Of a stretch of DNA of 7,747 nt, positions 1-5,918 are shown piece by piece. Under the pieces are notes generated by a model, which did no database searches, was not told the origin of the DNA, and worked only from the letters and a program-made list of their open reading frames with translations. The DNA lies in assembly GCA_003644325.1 (NCBI GenBank), contig QNCA01000052.1, forward strand, positions 1-7,747, read 5' to 3'. Both the position numbers and the translations under genes were made by a program. Position 1 is the first letter of the stretch. Each line of letters begins with the position of its first letter. Origin of the DNA: Planctomycetota bacterium. Its GTDB lineage: Bacteria > Planctomycetota > B129-G9.

Positions 1-14
1 CTGTCATTAATCTA

Positions 15-183
15 CTCAAGTTGACTGACTTTTTCTGGATGATGGTGGGTGCTTGATTATAATCTGCTGTTTCACAACACCTTACGGTGACAGTCACCAA
101 TCTACTATCCGTTCCGACAAGGTCGGAACGGCTCCGTAATTAGTGACAGTCACCGAAGTTAACAAAAACTCAGTCAACTTGAG
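15..183 (+). repeat. MITE-like intergenic element, copy A (full)
   Basis: This is a full 169-bp element. Its ends are inverted repeats: CTCAAGTTGACTGACTTTTT at 15-34 and, with one mismatch, its complement at 164-183. An arm (35-85) contains the palindrome GATTATAATC (55-64). The core (86-154) is bounded by GGTGACAGTCACC (86-98) and AGTGACAGTCACC (142-154). The core also holds a perfect 10-bp stem, CCGTTCCGAC (109-118) with GTCGGAACGG (122-131), around a 3-nt loop. Its reverse complement aligns to copy B with about eight differences by eye. There is no coding potential. It lies downstream of the M48 gene, in the opposite orientation to copies B and C. Confidence 0.92.
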
Positions 184-229
184 GAGGTTAGCAAAAGTCA
201 GTCAACTTGAGCAAATAATGACGGTCACC
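184..229 (+). repeat. Partial end copy of the MITE-like element
   Basis: Positions 184-211 repeat the right end of copy A (155-183) in tandem, including the terminal repeat AAAAGTCAGTCAACTTGAG at 193-211. A few bases later TGACGGTCACC (219-229) resembles the 13-mer that bounds the element core. This is the remnant of another element or a terminal duplication. It reaches into the M48 coding sequence and contains its stop codon (225-227). Confidence 0.75.
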
Positions 230-1091
230 GGCGCAGCCCGGCGGTGTAGTACCGGGAACGCTCGACCCGCCTGCCCGACGAGGTGGTAATCATGACGGGA
301 TGCCAGGTGCGCGGCCGGAAATTGGTCGCTATCGTCTCCTCCAGGTCAGTGATGCGCCGGTTTATGTCCGGATGGGTATCGAGCGCCTTGAAGGACGAGC
401 CCGATGTGTTCACCTGTTTGTCCCGCACACGTTTAAGAAATTCCATCAGGCCGTGGGGGTCATAGCCCGCCGCCTCCGCGTAGTACGTGCCGTACCTGTC
501 GGCCTCGCTCTCCTGCCGGCGGCTGCGCGGGCGAAGGGCGATGATGTCGAAGCAGGAGTCGGCAATTTCCGCGAACACCCCATAGTCCTCCAGCATGATT
601 GAGGCCGCCGTAATCAGGGCTATCTTTCGGCGTTCGTTCTCTACCGCCTTTTTCACGTGCCCGCGCGCGGCGTGGGCTATCTCGTGGCCCAGTATGCCGG
701 CGAGTTCCGACTCGTTCTCTATCATCATCAGCAGCCCCGTGGTCATGAATATCCGCCCGTCGGCGGTGGTGAAGGCGTTGACTTCGTTCGGCGCGTCCAG
801 CAGCAATACCCTGTAATAAAAGTCCGGCCGGTCGGAATAGTGGCCGACGGTCATTGCGACCATGTTGACGTATTTTGTGAGGGCGGGGTCCCTGTCATAG
901 ACCCCGCGTGAGCCGGCGATGCGGGCGCCGACGCCGAGGCTCATCTGGTAAACTTCGTCGTGTGTCAGCGGTCGGAAGCCCCTGACCAGCGCCTGCGCGG
1001 CGTAGCCCGCGCGTTCGACGTCCTCGAACTCGCAGGACGGCAGGACGATTGTGAAAAGCGTCAGGCAGAATACGAGGGTTAAACGTCTCAT
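225..1091 (-). CDS. M48-family zinc metallopeptidase lipoprotein (BepA/LoiP-like)
   Basis: This 288-residue lipoprotein peptidase has a signal peptide ending in a lipobox, LPSC, with lipidated Cys20. The zinc site HEIAH (136-140) supplies two His ligands and catalytic Glu137. The third ligand is expected in the ESEAD motif at 194-198, probably Glu194. The downstream THPDINRRI (239-247) is typical of M48 peptidases such as BepA/YfgC and LoiP, which act on envelope proteins. A TTADGRIFMTTGLL segment (108-121) is another family hallmark. There are no TPR repeats, unlike BepA, so it is closer to the short LoiP type. The ATG at 1091 overlaps the SH3 gene's stop by 4 bp, with GGAGG (1098-1102) 6 nt upstream. 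The stop codon at 225-227 sits inside a GGTGACCGTCA motif related to the neighbouring repeats. Its substrate is unknown. Confidence 0.93.
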   Translation of the reverse strand: MRRLTLVFCLTLFTIVLPSCEFEDVERAGYAAQALVRGFRPLTHDEVYQMSLGVGARIAGSRGVYDRDPALTKYVNMVAMTVGHYSDRPDFYYRVLLLDAPNEVNAFTTADGRIFMTTGLLMMIENESELAGILGHEIAHAARGHVKKAVENERRKIALITAASIMLEDYGVFAEIADSCFDIIALRPRSRRQESEADRYGTYYAEAAGYDPHGLMEFLKRVRDKQVNTSGSSFKALDTHPDINRRITDLEETIATNFRPRTWHPVMITTSSGRRVERSRYYTAGLRR

Positions 1092-1624
1092 CGGCCGCCT
1101 CCCCTCCGCCCGCGCGGCTGATAGATCCCGACGCCGCCCTCGCGCATGAAGGCGTGGATGTCTTCGCGCCCGATTTCCTTGCGCGTTTCGTCCATCTTAA
1201 AGACGGCCGCGAGGTCGTAGCCGCAGTTCTGCGCGTATTGTTCGCCGAAGCCGCCTTTGGCGGCGGCCACGTCGCCCTCGGCGCTGGCCTCGGTATCGCC
1301 GAAGTACCCGGCCAACTGCCCCCAGTCACCCTCTTCGGGCTGCCGGAGGGTCACGAGGGATTTGTCGATGTAGCCCTCTACGCCTTGCTGGTCGCCGGAG
1401 GCGACACGCACGCGGTAGTAACTGGTCTCCTCCTCGTCGTCTCCCGCGAAGACTTCCAGCGCCGCGCCCTTGTTGAGCGTGGCCACGGGGTCGGACCAGC
1501 CGCCCTTGTCCGCGCGCAACTCCACGTAGTCCTCGCTCACGTAAACCATCGTCGCCGCAATCCCGCCGCCGCTTATGAACAGCAGCGGCAGGCAGACGAC
1601 AGCGAGCGGAATTCTCTTCCTCAT
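1088..1624 (-). CDS. Secreted SH3-like domain protein
   Basis: This 178-residue envelope protein has an N-terminal signal peptide: basic MRKR, a hydrophobic stretch to about residue 20, and probable cleavage after Ala24. Residues about 27-95 resemble a bacterial SH3 (SH3b) domain: VYVSEDYVELRADKGGW, a KGAALEVFAG turn, a YYRVRV strand and the closing EGYIDKSLV. These domains commonly bind peptidoglycan or peptides in the periplasm; the ligand here is unknown. The region 125-166 (FGEQYAQNCGYDLAAVF onward) is not one I can name, and the tail is Arg/Gly-rich. The ATG at 1624 has AGGAGA (1633-1638) 8 nt upstream. Its stop overlaps the next gene's start as ATGA, so it is translationally coupled to the M48 peptidase and probably works with it. 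The SH3 call is from pattern; catalytic function is not expected. Confidence 0.8.
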   Translation of the reverse strand: MRKRIPLAVVCLPLLFISGGGIAATMVYVSEDYVELRADKGGWSDPVATLNKGAALEVFAGDDEEETSYYRVRVASGDQQGVEGYIDKSLVTLRQPEEGDWGQLAGYFGDTEASAEGDVAAAKGGFGEQYAQNCGYDLAAVFKMDETRKEIGREDIHAFMREGGVGIYQPRGRRGGGR

Positions 1625-1644
1625 GGCGCTTATCTCCTGAGTAA

Positions 1645-1751
1645 CTCAAGTTGATTGGACTTTTTTACGCCTTGCGATGACAGTCACCATCTACGAGCCG
1701 GCCCCTCCGACCACGTCGGGGGGTCTGCGCTCCGTAATGGTGACAGTCACC
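1645..1751 (+). repeat. Divergent short member D of the repeat family
   Basis: The left end CTCAAGTTGATTGGACTTTT (from 1645) is a diverged terminal repeat. A short arm leads to a 76-bp core bounded by GATGACAGTCACC (1676-1688) and GGTGACAGTCACC (1739-1751). The core keeps ATCTACGAGCCG and CTCCGTAAT. Its hairpin, 1703-1711 with 1715-1723, has a different sequence from copy A yet still pairs over 9 bp with one G-T wobble. There is no matching right terminal repeat; the core runs directly to the 3' end of the cyclase gene. It fills the gap between the cyclase and the SH3 gene. Confidence 0.85.
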
Positions 1752-1753
1752 TT

Positions 1754-3814
1754 TCAGTCACCATTGCTCATCCCGCATCCTTGTTCCCGCATCCCGACTA
1801 TCTCGTACACGCGAATCTCCCCGCTCTTGCCCTTCACGCCGGTCGTGCCGAGGTCGCGCGCATCAACGATATTCTTGACGCGCAGGTAGGTTTCCTCGCT
1901 GACTATCATTTTCGTGTTGAATTGCTTATTCAACTGCTCCAGGCGCGAGGCAAGGTTCACGTTGTCGCCGACGGCGGTATAATCCATCCGCCGCTCGGAG
2001 CCGATGTTGCCGACTATCACCTCGCCGGAGTGTATCCCGATGCCGATGTCGAATGCGGGCCGGCCCTCATCCGTCCACTTGCCTTTCAGGCGGTCAACCG
2101 TTTGCAGCATTTCGCAGCCGGCGCGCACGGCGAGTTCCGCGTGGTTCTCGCACGGCCTGGGCGCGGTGAACAGCGCCATGATACCGTCGCCCATGTACTT
2201 GTCAAGAAAACCGCCGTTACGGAAAATGACATCGACCATCGCCGAGAGGTATTCGTTCAGCAGCGAGACGACCTCCTCGGGCGACATCTTCTCGGACATC
2301 GGCGTGAAGCCGCGGATGTCGCTGAAGAGCGCCGTCATCTCCTGCCTCCTGCCCTTATCTACGGACAGGCTGCCGAAATCCTTCGACAGTTCCTCGACGA
2401 GTTCCGGCGACAGGTACTTGCTGAATGCCTTTCTGAACTCCCGCACGCCCCTTGTCTCGGTCACGTAGCCGAAGGTGGTCGCCGCCGCGTACGTCAGGAA
2501 GATGCCGGTCCACACCGGCGCCACGTCCATCCACAGCGAGTTGCTTGCGAAGTTGTGCGCGGCCCAGCCGCTGAAGACCGCCAGATAGACGAATATCAGC
2601 GCCAGCAGGACAATCGCCGCCACCCAAAGCCTCCTGAAAGCGGGCACGAGCATCGCGCACGTCACGCCCGTCAGCGCTGTAAACAGCAAAAGGAGCGGAA
2701 CCGTGACCCATGGAGGGCTGCGGTACATGAAATCACGCGAGATGATGTTCTGGGCCGCGACGGCGTTGATGCAAACGCCGGGCATGACCGGGTCCACCGG
2801 CGTGGCCTTCATGTCGGCAAGCGAAGACGCCTGCGCGCCTATGAACACTATCTTGTCTTTGAAGACATCCGGCGGTATGCACCCGTCGTCCATTGCCGAG
2901 ACATCCAGCCTCCCCAAGGCTTCGGCTTTCTCCACGTTATCGCATCTCCCCCACTCTTGCGGCACGTTGTCGTACTTCACCATCAGGTCATGCGAGCGGA
3001 GCAGCGCTATCGCGCTGTAGTAATCCGTGGGGTCTTTGAGCCAGTCGTACCATTTTATCAGAAGCCGCCCTTGCGCGTCCGTGCGGACGGGGGGTTCTTC
3101 GGAGCCGATTTTCGCGGCGGCCCAGGCAAGAGAATCGTATGGTTTGCCGTCGAACGTGTAATTCAACTTAATATGCCGGGCTACGCCGTCGGCGTCGGCG
3201 GCAAAGTTCATCACGCCGACATTGGCCGAAGCATCCGAAATGGGATACACCGGCGCATACACCGTGTTGTACCCGTCGTCCGGCGCGTCATACCGCGAAA
3301 CAACGCCTTCGTGTGGAAGATCGCTCTTGCGGAACGCCTGCAATTCGGCGAATTCCTCCTTCTCCCTCTTGAACTCCATGCCGGTGATTACCGGCAGGCG
3401 CGAGTTCTTGCGGATGTACAGGTTCGCAAATATCTCGTCGTCGCGCGCCTTCTTGGCTCTGCTGGAGAAGTCGAGGTCCATCACCACCGCCTTCGCGCCG
3501 CAGTGATTGAGGTAGGTAATCATGCGGCCGTAAACTTGGCGCTCCCAGGGCCAGGTGCGCGACGCGCCCTTGCCGCCGACCTTTTCCGGGAATTCAAGAC
3601 CGAAGAGGCTCTTCTCGTCAATCACTACTACTACAACGTCCCTGGATGGCGGTTCGAAGGGAAAGAGTTGGAAGCGAGCGTCGAGGGTCTTGCATTCGAG
3701 AGAGTCGAACGCGCCGAGGAAAAAGAGAATCGACACAACGGCGGTAACGGCAACGCCCATGCACGCGCCGGTCAGAAAGCGTCGTAATACAAATCTTTCG
3801 CGGAAGAACGCCAT
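1754..3814 (-). CDS. CHASE2-domain class III adenylate cyclase
   Basis: This 686-residue membrane protein makes cAMP from ATP in response to an extracytoplasmic signal. One membrane segment at residues about 14-36 is followed by a large CHASE2 sensor (about 37-355, including VVVVIDEKSL, a WPWERQVYGRMI segment and KIVFIGAQA). Three membrane helices follow (about 368-392, 396-416, 428-450), a short linker, then the catalytic domain (about 490-672). Metal-binding Asp499 (FSDIRGF) and Asp543 (MGDGIMALF) are present. So are purine-selecting Lys539 and Thr613, the ATP-type class IIIb pattern, and transition-state Asn620 and Arg624 (VNLASR). All catalytic residues expected of a homodimeric cyclase are visible. 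The ATG at 3814 follows a GAGGGGAG-rich site and lies about 20 nt from a predicted transcription start. The last dozen residues, after EIVG, are encoded by repetitive DNA next to an intergenic repeat and look like a late extension. Confidence 0.95.
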   Translation of the reverse strand: MAFFRERFVLRRFLTGACMGVAVTAVVSILFFLGAFDSLECKTLDARFQLFPFEPPSRDVVVVVIDEKSLFGLEFPEKVGGKGASRTWPWERQVYGRMITYLNHCGAKAVVMDLDFSSRAKKARDDEIFANLYIRKNSRLPVITGMEFKREKEEFAELQAFRKSDLPHEGVVSRYDAPDDGYNTVYAPVYPISDASANVGVMNFAADADGVARHIKLNYTFDGKPYDSLAWAAAKIGSEEPPVRTDAQGRLLIKWYDWLKDPTDYYSAIALLRSHDLMVKYDNVPQEWGRCDNVEKAEALGRLDVSAMDDGCIPPDVFKDKIVFIGAQASSLADMKATPVDPVMPGVCINAVAAQNIISRDFMYRSPPWVTVPLLLLFTALTGVTCAMLVPAFRRLWVAAIVLLALIFVYLAVFSGWAAHNFASNSLWMDVAPVWTGIFLTYAAATTFGYVTETRGVREFRKAFSKYLSPELVEELSKDFGSLSVDKGRRQEMTALFSDIRGFTPMSEKMSPEEVVSLLNEYLSAMVDVIFRNGGFLDKYMGDGIMALFTAPRPCENHAELAVRAGCEMLQTVDRLKGKWTDEGRPAFDIGIGIHSGEVIVGNIGSERRMDYTAVGDNVNLASRLEQLNKQFNTKMIVSEETYLRVKNIVDARDLGTTGVKGKSGEIRVYEIVGMREQGCGMSNGD

Positions 3815-3841
3815 ACTCCCCTCTTCTTGGTTAACCGCTCA

Positions 3842-3870
3842 ATTATAAGGGATTCCGGACGTCGAGACAA
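3842..3870 (-). promoter_or_regulatory. Sigma70-type promoter for the cyclase gene
   Basis: On the minus strand, TTGTCT (3865-3870) and TATAAT (3842-3847) are separated by exactly 17 nt. The -10 matches the consensus fully and the -35 matches at four of six positions. Transcription would start near 3835 and leave a leader of about 20 nt before the ATG at 3814 that includes the ribosome site. It lies downstream of the repeat at 3919-3986, so the cyclase can be transcribed independently of the channel gene. Confidence 0.7.
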
Positions 3871-3918
3871 GGTTCGACTTGTGCAGGGGGCATGTAAGAA
3901 TTCCGGAAGGGCCGCGCC

Positions 3919-3986
3919 GGTGACAGTCACCATCTACGATCCGCCTCCGATATATCGGGGACGGCCCCGTAACGGTAACAGTCACC
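3919..3986 (+). repeat. Core-only member E of the repeat family
   Basis: This is a 68-bp core bounded by GGTGACAGTCACC (3919-3931) and GGTAACAGTCACC (3974-3986), without terminal inverted repeats. It keeps ATCTACGATCCG after the first 13-mer and CCCCGTAA before the second. The central stem (3941-3950 with 3955-3964, one mismatch and one wobble, loop TATA) differs in sequence from copies A and D but still pairs. It lies between the channel stop codon (20 bp away) and the cyclase promoter. Confidence 0.85.
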
Positions 3987-4006
3987 GGCGTCCCTTTGTT
4001 CGCTTT

Positions 4007-5593
4007 TCAGAGATGCAGGAACTTTTTAATGTTCTTCAGTATTCGCGCGGCAATTCTTTTGGTCTCCTCGTCCGGGGCGGCGGCCCTGGCACGCTCTACT
4101 TCTTCGCGGTATCTCTCCATCGCCTCCAGGCCGCGTGCGGTCCTCTCGGCCAGGACTTCGCTTATCCCGCCGGCGATCTCAGGCTTCGCGTGCAGCAGTT
4201 TCCTGAAGTATTCGCGGCCGATGACCGCCAGCGTGGTATCGCTCAACGAAGTCACCGTCGCAGTCCGCTTGTCTCCGGTCAGCAGCGCCATCTCGCCGAA
4301 AAAATCGCCCGTCTTGAGCGTGCCCACCGTTACCTGCCTTCCGTCGGAGGCGGTCTTTGTCACTTCCACCTCGCCGTCGAGCAGCAGGAAGAAGTCCTCG
4401 CCCTCTTCGCCCTGGCGGACTATTTCCTCGCCGGCGGCGTACGTCATCAGCCGCATCCCCTCCCCGAGCGCTCGGAAGTCATCGTCCGCAAGAGAAGCAA
4501 GAAAATCCACGCCCTTGAGCAATTCAGCGCAGGCCTTCAGTTCATCCTCCTTTGTCGCTTCCTTCGCGCGGCTCACCTGCACGGTCCGTGTAGGGAAAGG
4601 TATGGTGATGCCGCGGCGTTTGAAGACGTACCATATGTGCGTGAACACGTCGCTCTCGATGTTGAAATGGTTGGAATAGTCGTTCAGCCAGAACTTGATA
4701 CGATAGTTAACCGCGAAATCTTCGTAAGAGTGCGTAAAAATCCGGGGCTCCGGCCTGTGCATCACGCCGTCCGTTCTCTTCAGCGCTTCAAGTATCGCAG
4801 CGCGCACGGCGTTGGGCGGGTCGGAGTAACTCGTCCCGATGAACAGGTTGACGGCGTGGACCGTCGTCGGCAGGGAATAGTTGCTTATCTCCATTTTGCC
4901 GAACGTGGAGTTCGGAATGATAACGTAATCTCCGTCGAAGGTGCGGATATTTATCGCGCGCCAGGTCACGCCGACCACGCGCCCCTCGTGCTCGCCGATT
5001 CTTATCCAGTGGCCTATCTGCACGCTTTTTTCGAAGTGAATCGACAGGCCGGTAAAGAGATTGCTCAGCGTATCCTGCAACGCGAAGCCCAGCACCAGCG
5101 AGATGACCGCGGAAGTGGTAAAGAGCGGCGTGACGTCGAACTTGGACTTCGACTGTAACACGACAGCGGCGGCAATCAGGTACGCGCCCCATGTAACCGG
5201 CGTGCGAATAAGCCCCGGCACATCGACCTCGCGCACGCGCTTGAGTATGTAGTCGAAGATGACGACCATCGCCGTCTTGATGGCCAGCAGCGCCGCGGCT
5301 GTTAGTATGATTACGTCCAGATAAACGGCGACATCCGGCGCCTGCGCCCATTCCACCGGCAGCAATCGCAGCAGGTCCGCCGGAAATGGCAGAGCCTCGC
5401 CCCAATGGCTGTCGGCCAGTATCTTCAGGCGGCACAACCCGAAGATGAAGAGGAGCGTGAGAAAGAACATGTTGCGCTTGATGAAAAGACCGAAGAGGCG
5501 GCCCTCGCGCGCCCCGCGCGAAAGGATGCGCAGCGCGTTCAGGAACAGCATGGCAAGCAGGCTGATGATAATTGCGACTATCGTGGTATTCAT
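4007..5593 (-). CDS. MscS-family channel with C-terminal cyclic nucleotide-binding domain (bCNG type)
   Basis: This is a 528-residue inner-membrane channel, numbered from the ATG at 5593. Hydrophobic segments lie near residues 3-24, 41-59, 88-117 and 133-147. A pore-lining helix follows at about 158-189 and the MscS beta domain at about 190-250 (IGHWIRIGEHEGRVVGV). Residues about 361-484 form a cyclic-nucleotide-binding fold with a phosphate-binding cassette at 430-447 (GDFFGEMALL then KRTATV). Glu434 and Arg443, the ribose and phosphate contacts expected in this family, are present, so ligand binding looks intact. A charged helical tail ends the protein. This architecture matches bacterial cyclic-nucleotide-gated (bCNG) members of the MscS superfamily; gating by nucleotide is known for some of these and inferred here. 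The ATG is preferred over an upstream TTG at 5626 because GGAGAAAG sits 7 nt before the ATG and the TTG lies inside a repeat end. The cyclase gene follows downstream. Confidence 0.9.
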   Translation of the reverse strand: MNTTIVAIIISLLAMLFLNALRILSRGAREGRLFGLFIKRNMFFLTLLFIFGLCRLKILADSHWGEALPFPADLLRLLPVEWAQAPDVAVYLDVIILTAAALLAIKTAMVVIFDYILKRVREVDVPGLIRTPVTWGAYLIAAAVVLQSKSKFDVTPLFTTSAVISLVLGFALQDTLSNLFTGLSIHFEKSVQIGHWIRIGEHEGRVVGVTWRAINIRTFDGDYVIIPNSTFGKMEISNYSLPTTVHAVNLFIGTSYSDPPNAVRAAILEALKRTDGVMHRPEPRIFTHSYEDFAVNYRIKFWLNDYSNHFNIESDVFTHIWYVFKRRGITIPFPTRTVQVSRAKEATKEDELKACAELLKGVDFLASLADDDFRALGEGMRLMTYAAGEEIVRQGEEGEDFFLLLDGEVEVTKTASDGRQVTVGTLKTGDFFGEMALLTGDKRTATVTSLSDTTLAVIGREYFRKLLHAKPEIAGGISEVLAERTARGLEAMERYREEVERARAAAPDEETKRIAARILKNIKKFLHL

Positions 5594-5600
5594 GAACGGA

Positions 5601-5608
5601 CTTTCTCC
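5601..5608 (-). promoter_or_regulatory. Ribosome binding site fixing the channel start
   Basis: GGAGAAAG on the minus strand lies 7 nt before the ATG at 5593. It decides between this ATG and the in-frame TTG at 5626. The TTG would add 11 residues encoded partly by the terminal repeat of the element at 5622-5789 and has no comparable site in front of it. Confidence 0.8.
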
Positions 5609-5621
5609 AACCGGATAATAA

Positions 5622-5789
5622 CTCAAGTTGACTGACTTTTTCTAACCTCGGTGACTGTCACCAATTACGGAGCCGTTCCGCCCTTGTCGGAACGGATCGT
5701 AGATTGGTGACTGTCACCGTAAGGTGTTGTGAAACGGCAGATTATAATCAAGCACCCACCATCATCCAGAAAAAGTCAGTCAACTTGAG
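5622..5789 (-). repeat. MITE-like intergenic element, copy B (full)
   Basis: This full 168-bp copy lies in reverse orientation to copy A. The terminal repeats are CTCAAGTTGACTGACTTTTT (5622-5641) and its exact complement at 5770-5789. The core spans 5650-5718 with GGTGACTGTCACC at both edges (5650-5662, 5706-5718). The stem CCGTTCCG (5673-5680) pairs with CGGAACGG (5688-5695). The palindrome GATTATAATC is at 5740-5749. TA dinucleotides lie just outside both ends. It sits immediately upstream of the channel gene, so its left end becomes part of that gene's leader. Confidence 0.92.
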
Positions 5790-5868
5790 TAGATTAGTGA
5801 CCGGCGCCGTAAGGCCCAACTTATAGTCAAACATCCGGCATTGCCCGGAAAAAGTCAGTCAACTTGAG
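5790..5868 (-). repeat. Decayed half copy next to copy B
   Basis: This stretch matches the right half of copy B. It has a degenerate GTGACCGGCGCCGTAAGG in place of the core edge, an arm with ACTTATAGTCAA where the full copies have GATTATAATCAA, and an intact terminal AAAAAGTCAGTCAACTTGAG at 5849-5868. The left half is missing. With copy B it fills most of the 5594-5918 gap. The remaining 50 bp up to the fabG stop show nothing recognisable. Confidence 0.78.
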
Positions 5869-5918
5869 TAACGTAAAAACGTGCGGCATCACCCCCTCTC
5901 GGTAGCGTTCGGCCGCGG

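Noticed and set aside
55..64. TATAAT within GATTATAATC as an outward promoter carried by the elements
   Set aside because: The -10 match is perfect, but no -35 lies at a suitable distance on either strand; the TTGACT in the terminal repeat is about 31 nt away.
86..98. GGTGACAGTCACC as a CRP-type operator linked to cAMP
   Set aside because: The half-sites resemble GTGA/TCAC, but the single-base spacer does not fit the usual 6-nt spacing. The motif also occurs twice in every element, including gaps with no cyclase gene.
109..131. Core hairpin as a classical intrinsic terminator
   Set aside because: No T-run directly follows the stem on either strand in any copy; the T-runs lie in the terminal repeats tens of bases away.
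15..229. CRISPR array or integron attC site
   Set aside because: Repeats are not regularly spaced with unique spacers, and the core lacks the attC consensus ends; the terminal inverted repeats fit a MITE-like element better.
1655..3787. Long open frame on the plus strand (710 codons) opposite the cyclase
   Set aside because: The minus frame here carries a complete CHASE2 cyclase with all catalytic motifs. The plus frame has no recognisable domain and is a by-product of high G+C at codon third positions.
3827..5158. Long open frame on the plus strand opposite the channel gene
   Set aside because: It runs through repeat E and antisense to conserved MscS and nucleotide-binding motifs; the composition is rich in Arg and His, as expected for an antisense shadow.
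5594..5626. TTG start for the channel at 5626
   Set aside because: It lies in the repeat's terminal sequence and has no good ribosome site. The ATG at 5593 has GGAGAAAG at 7 nt.
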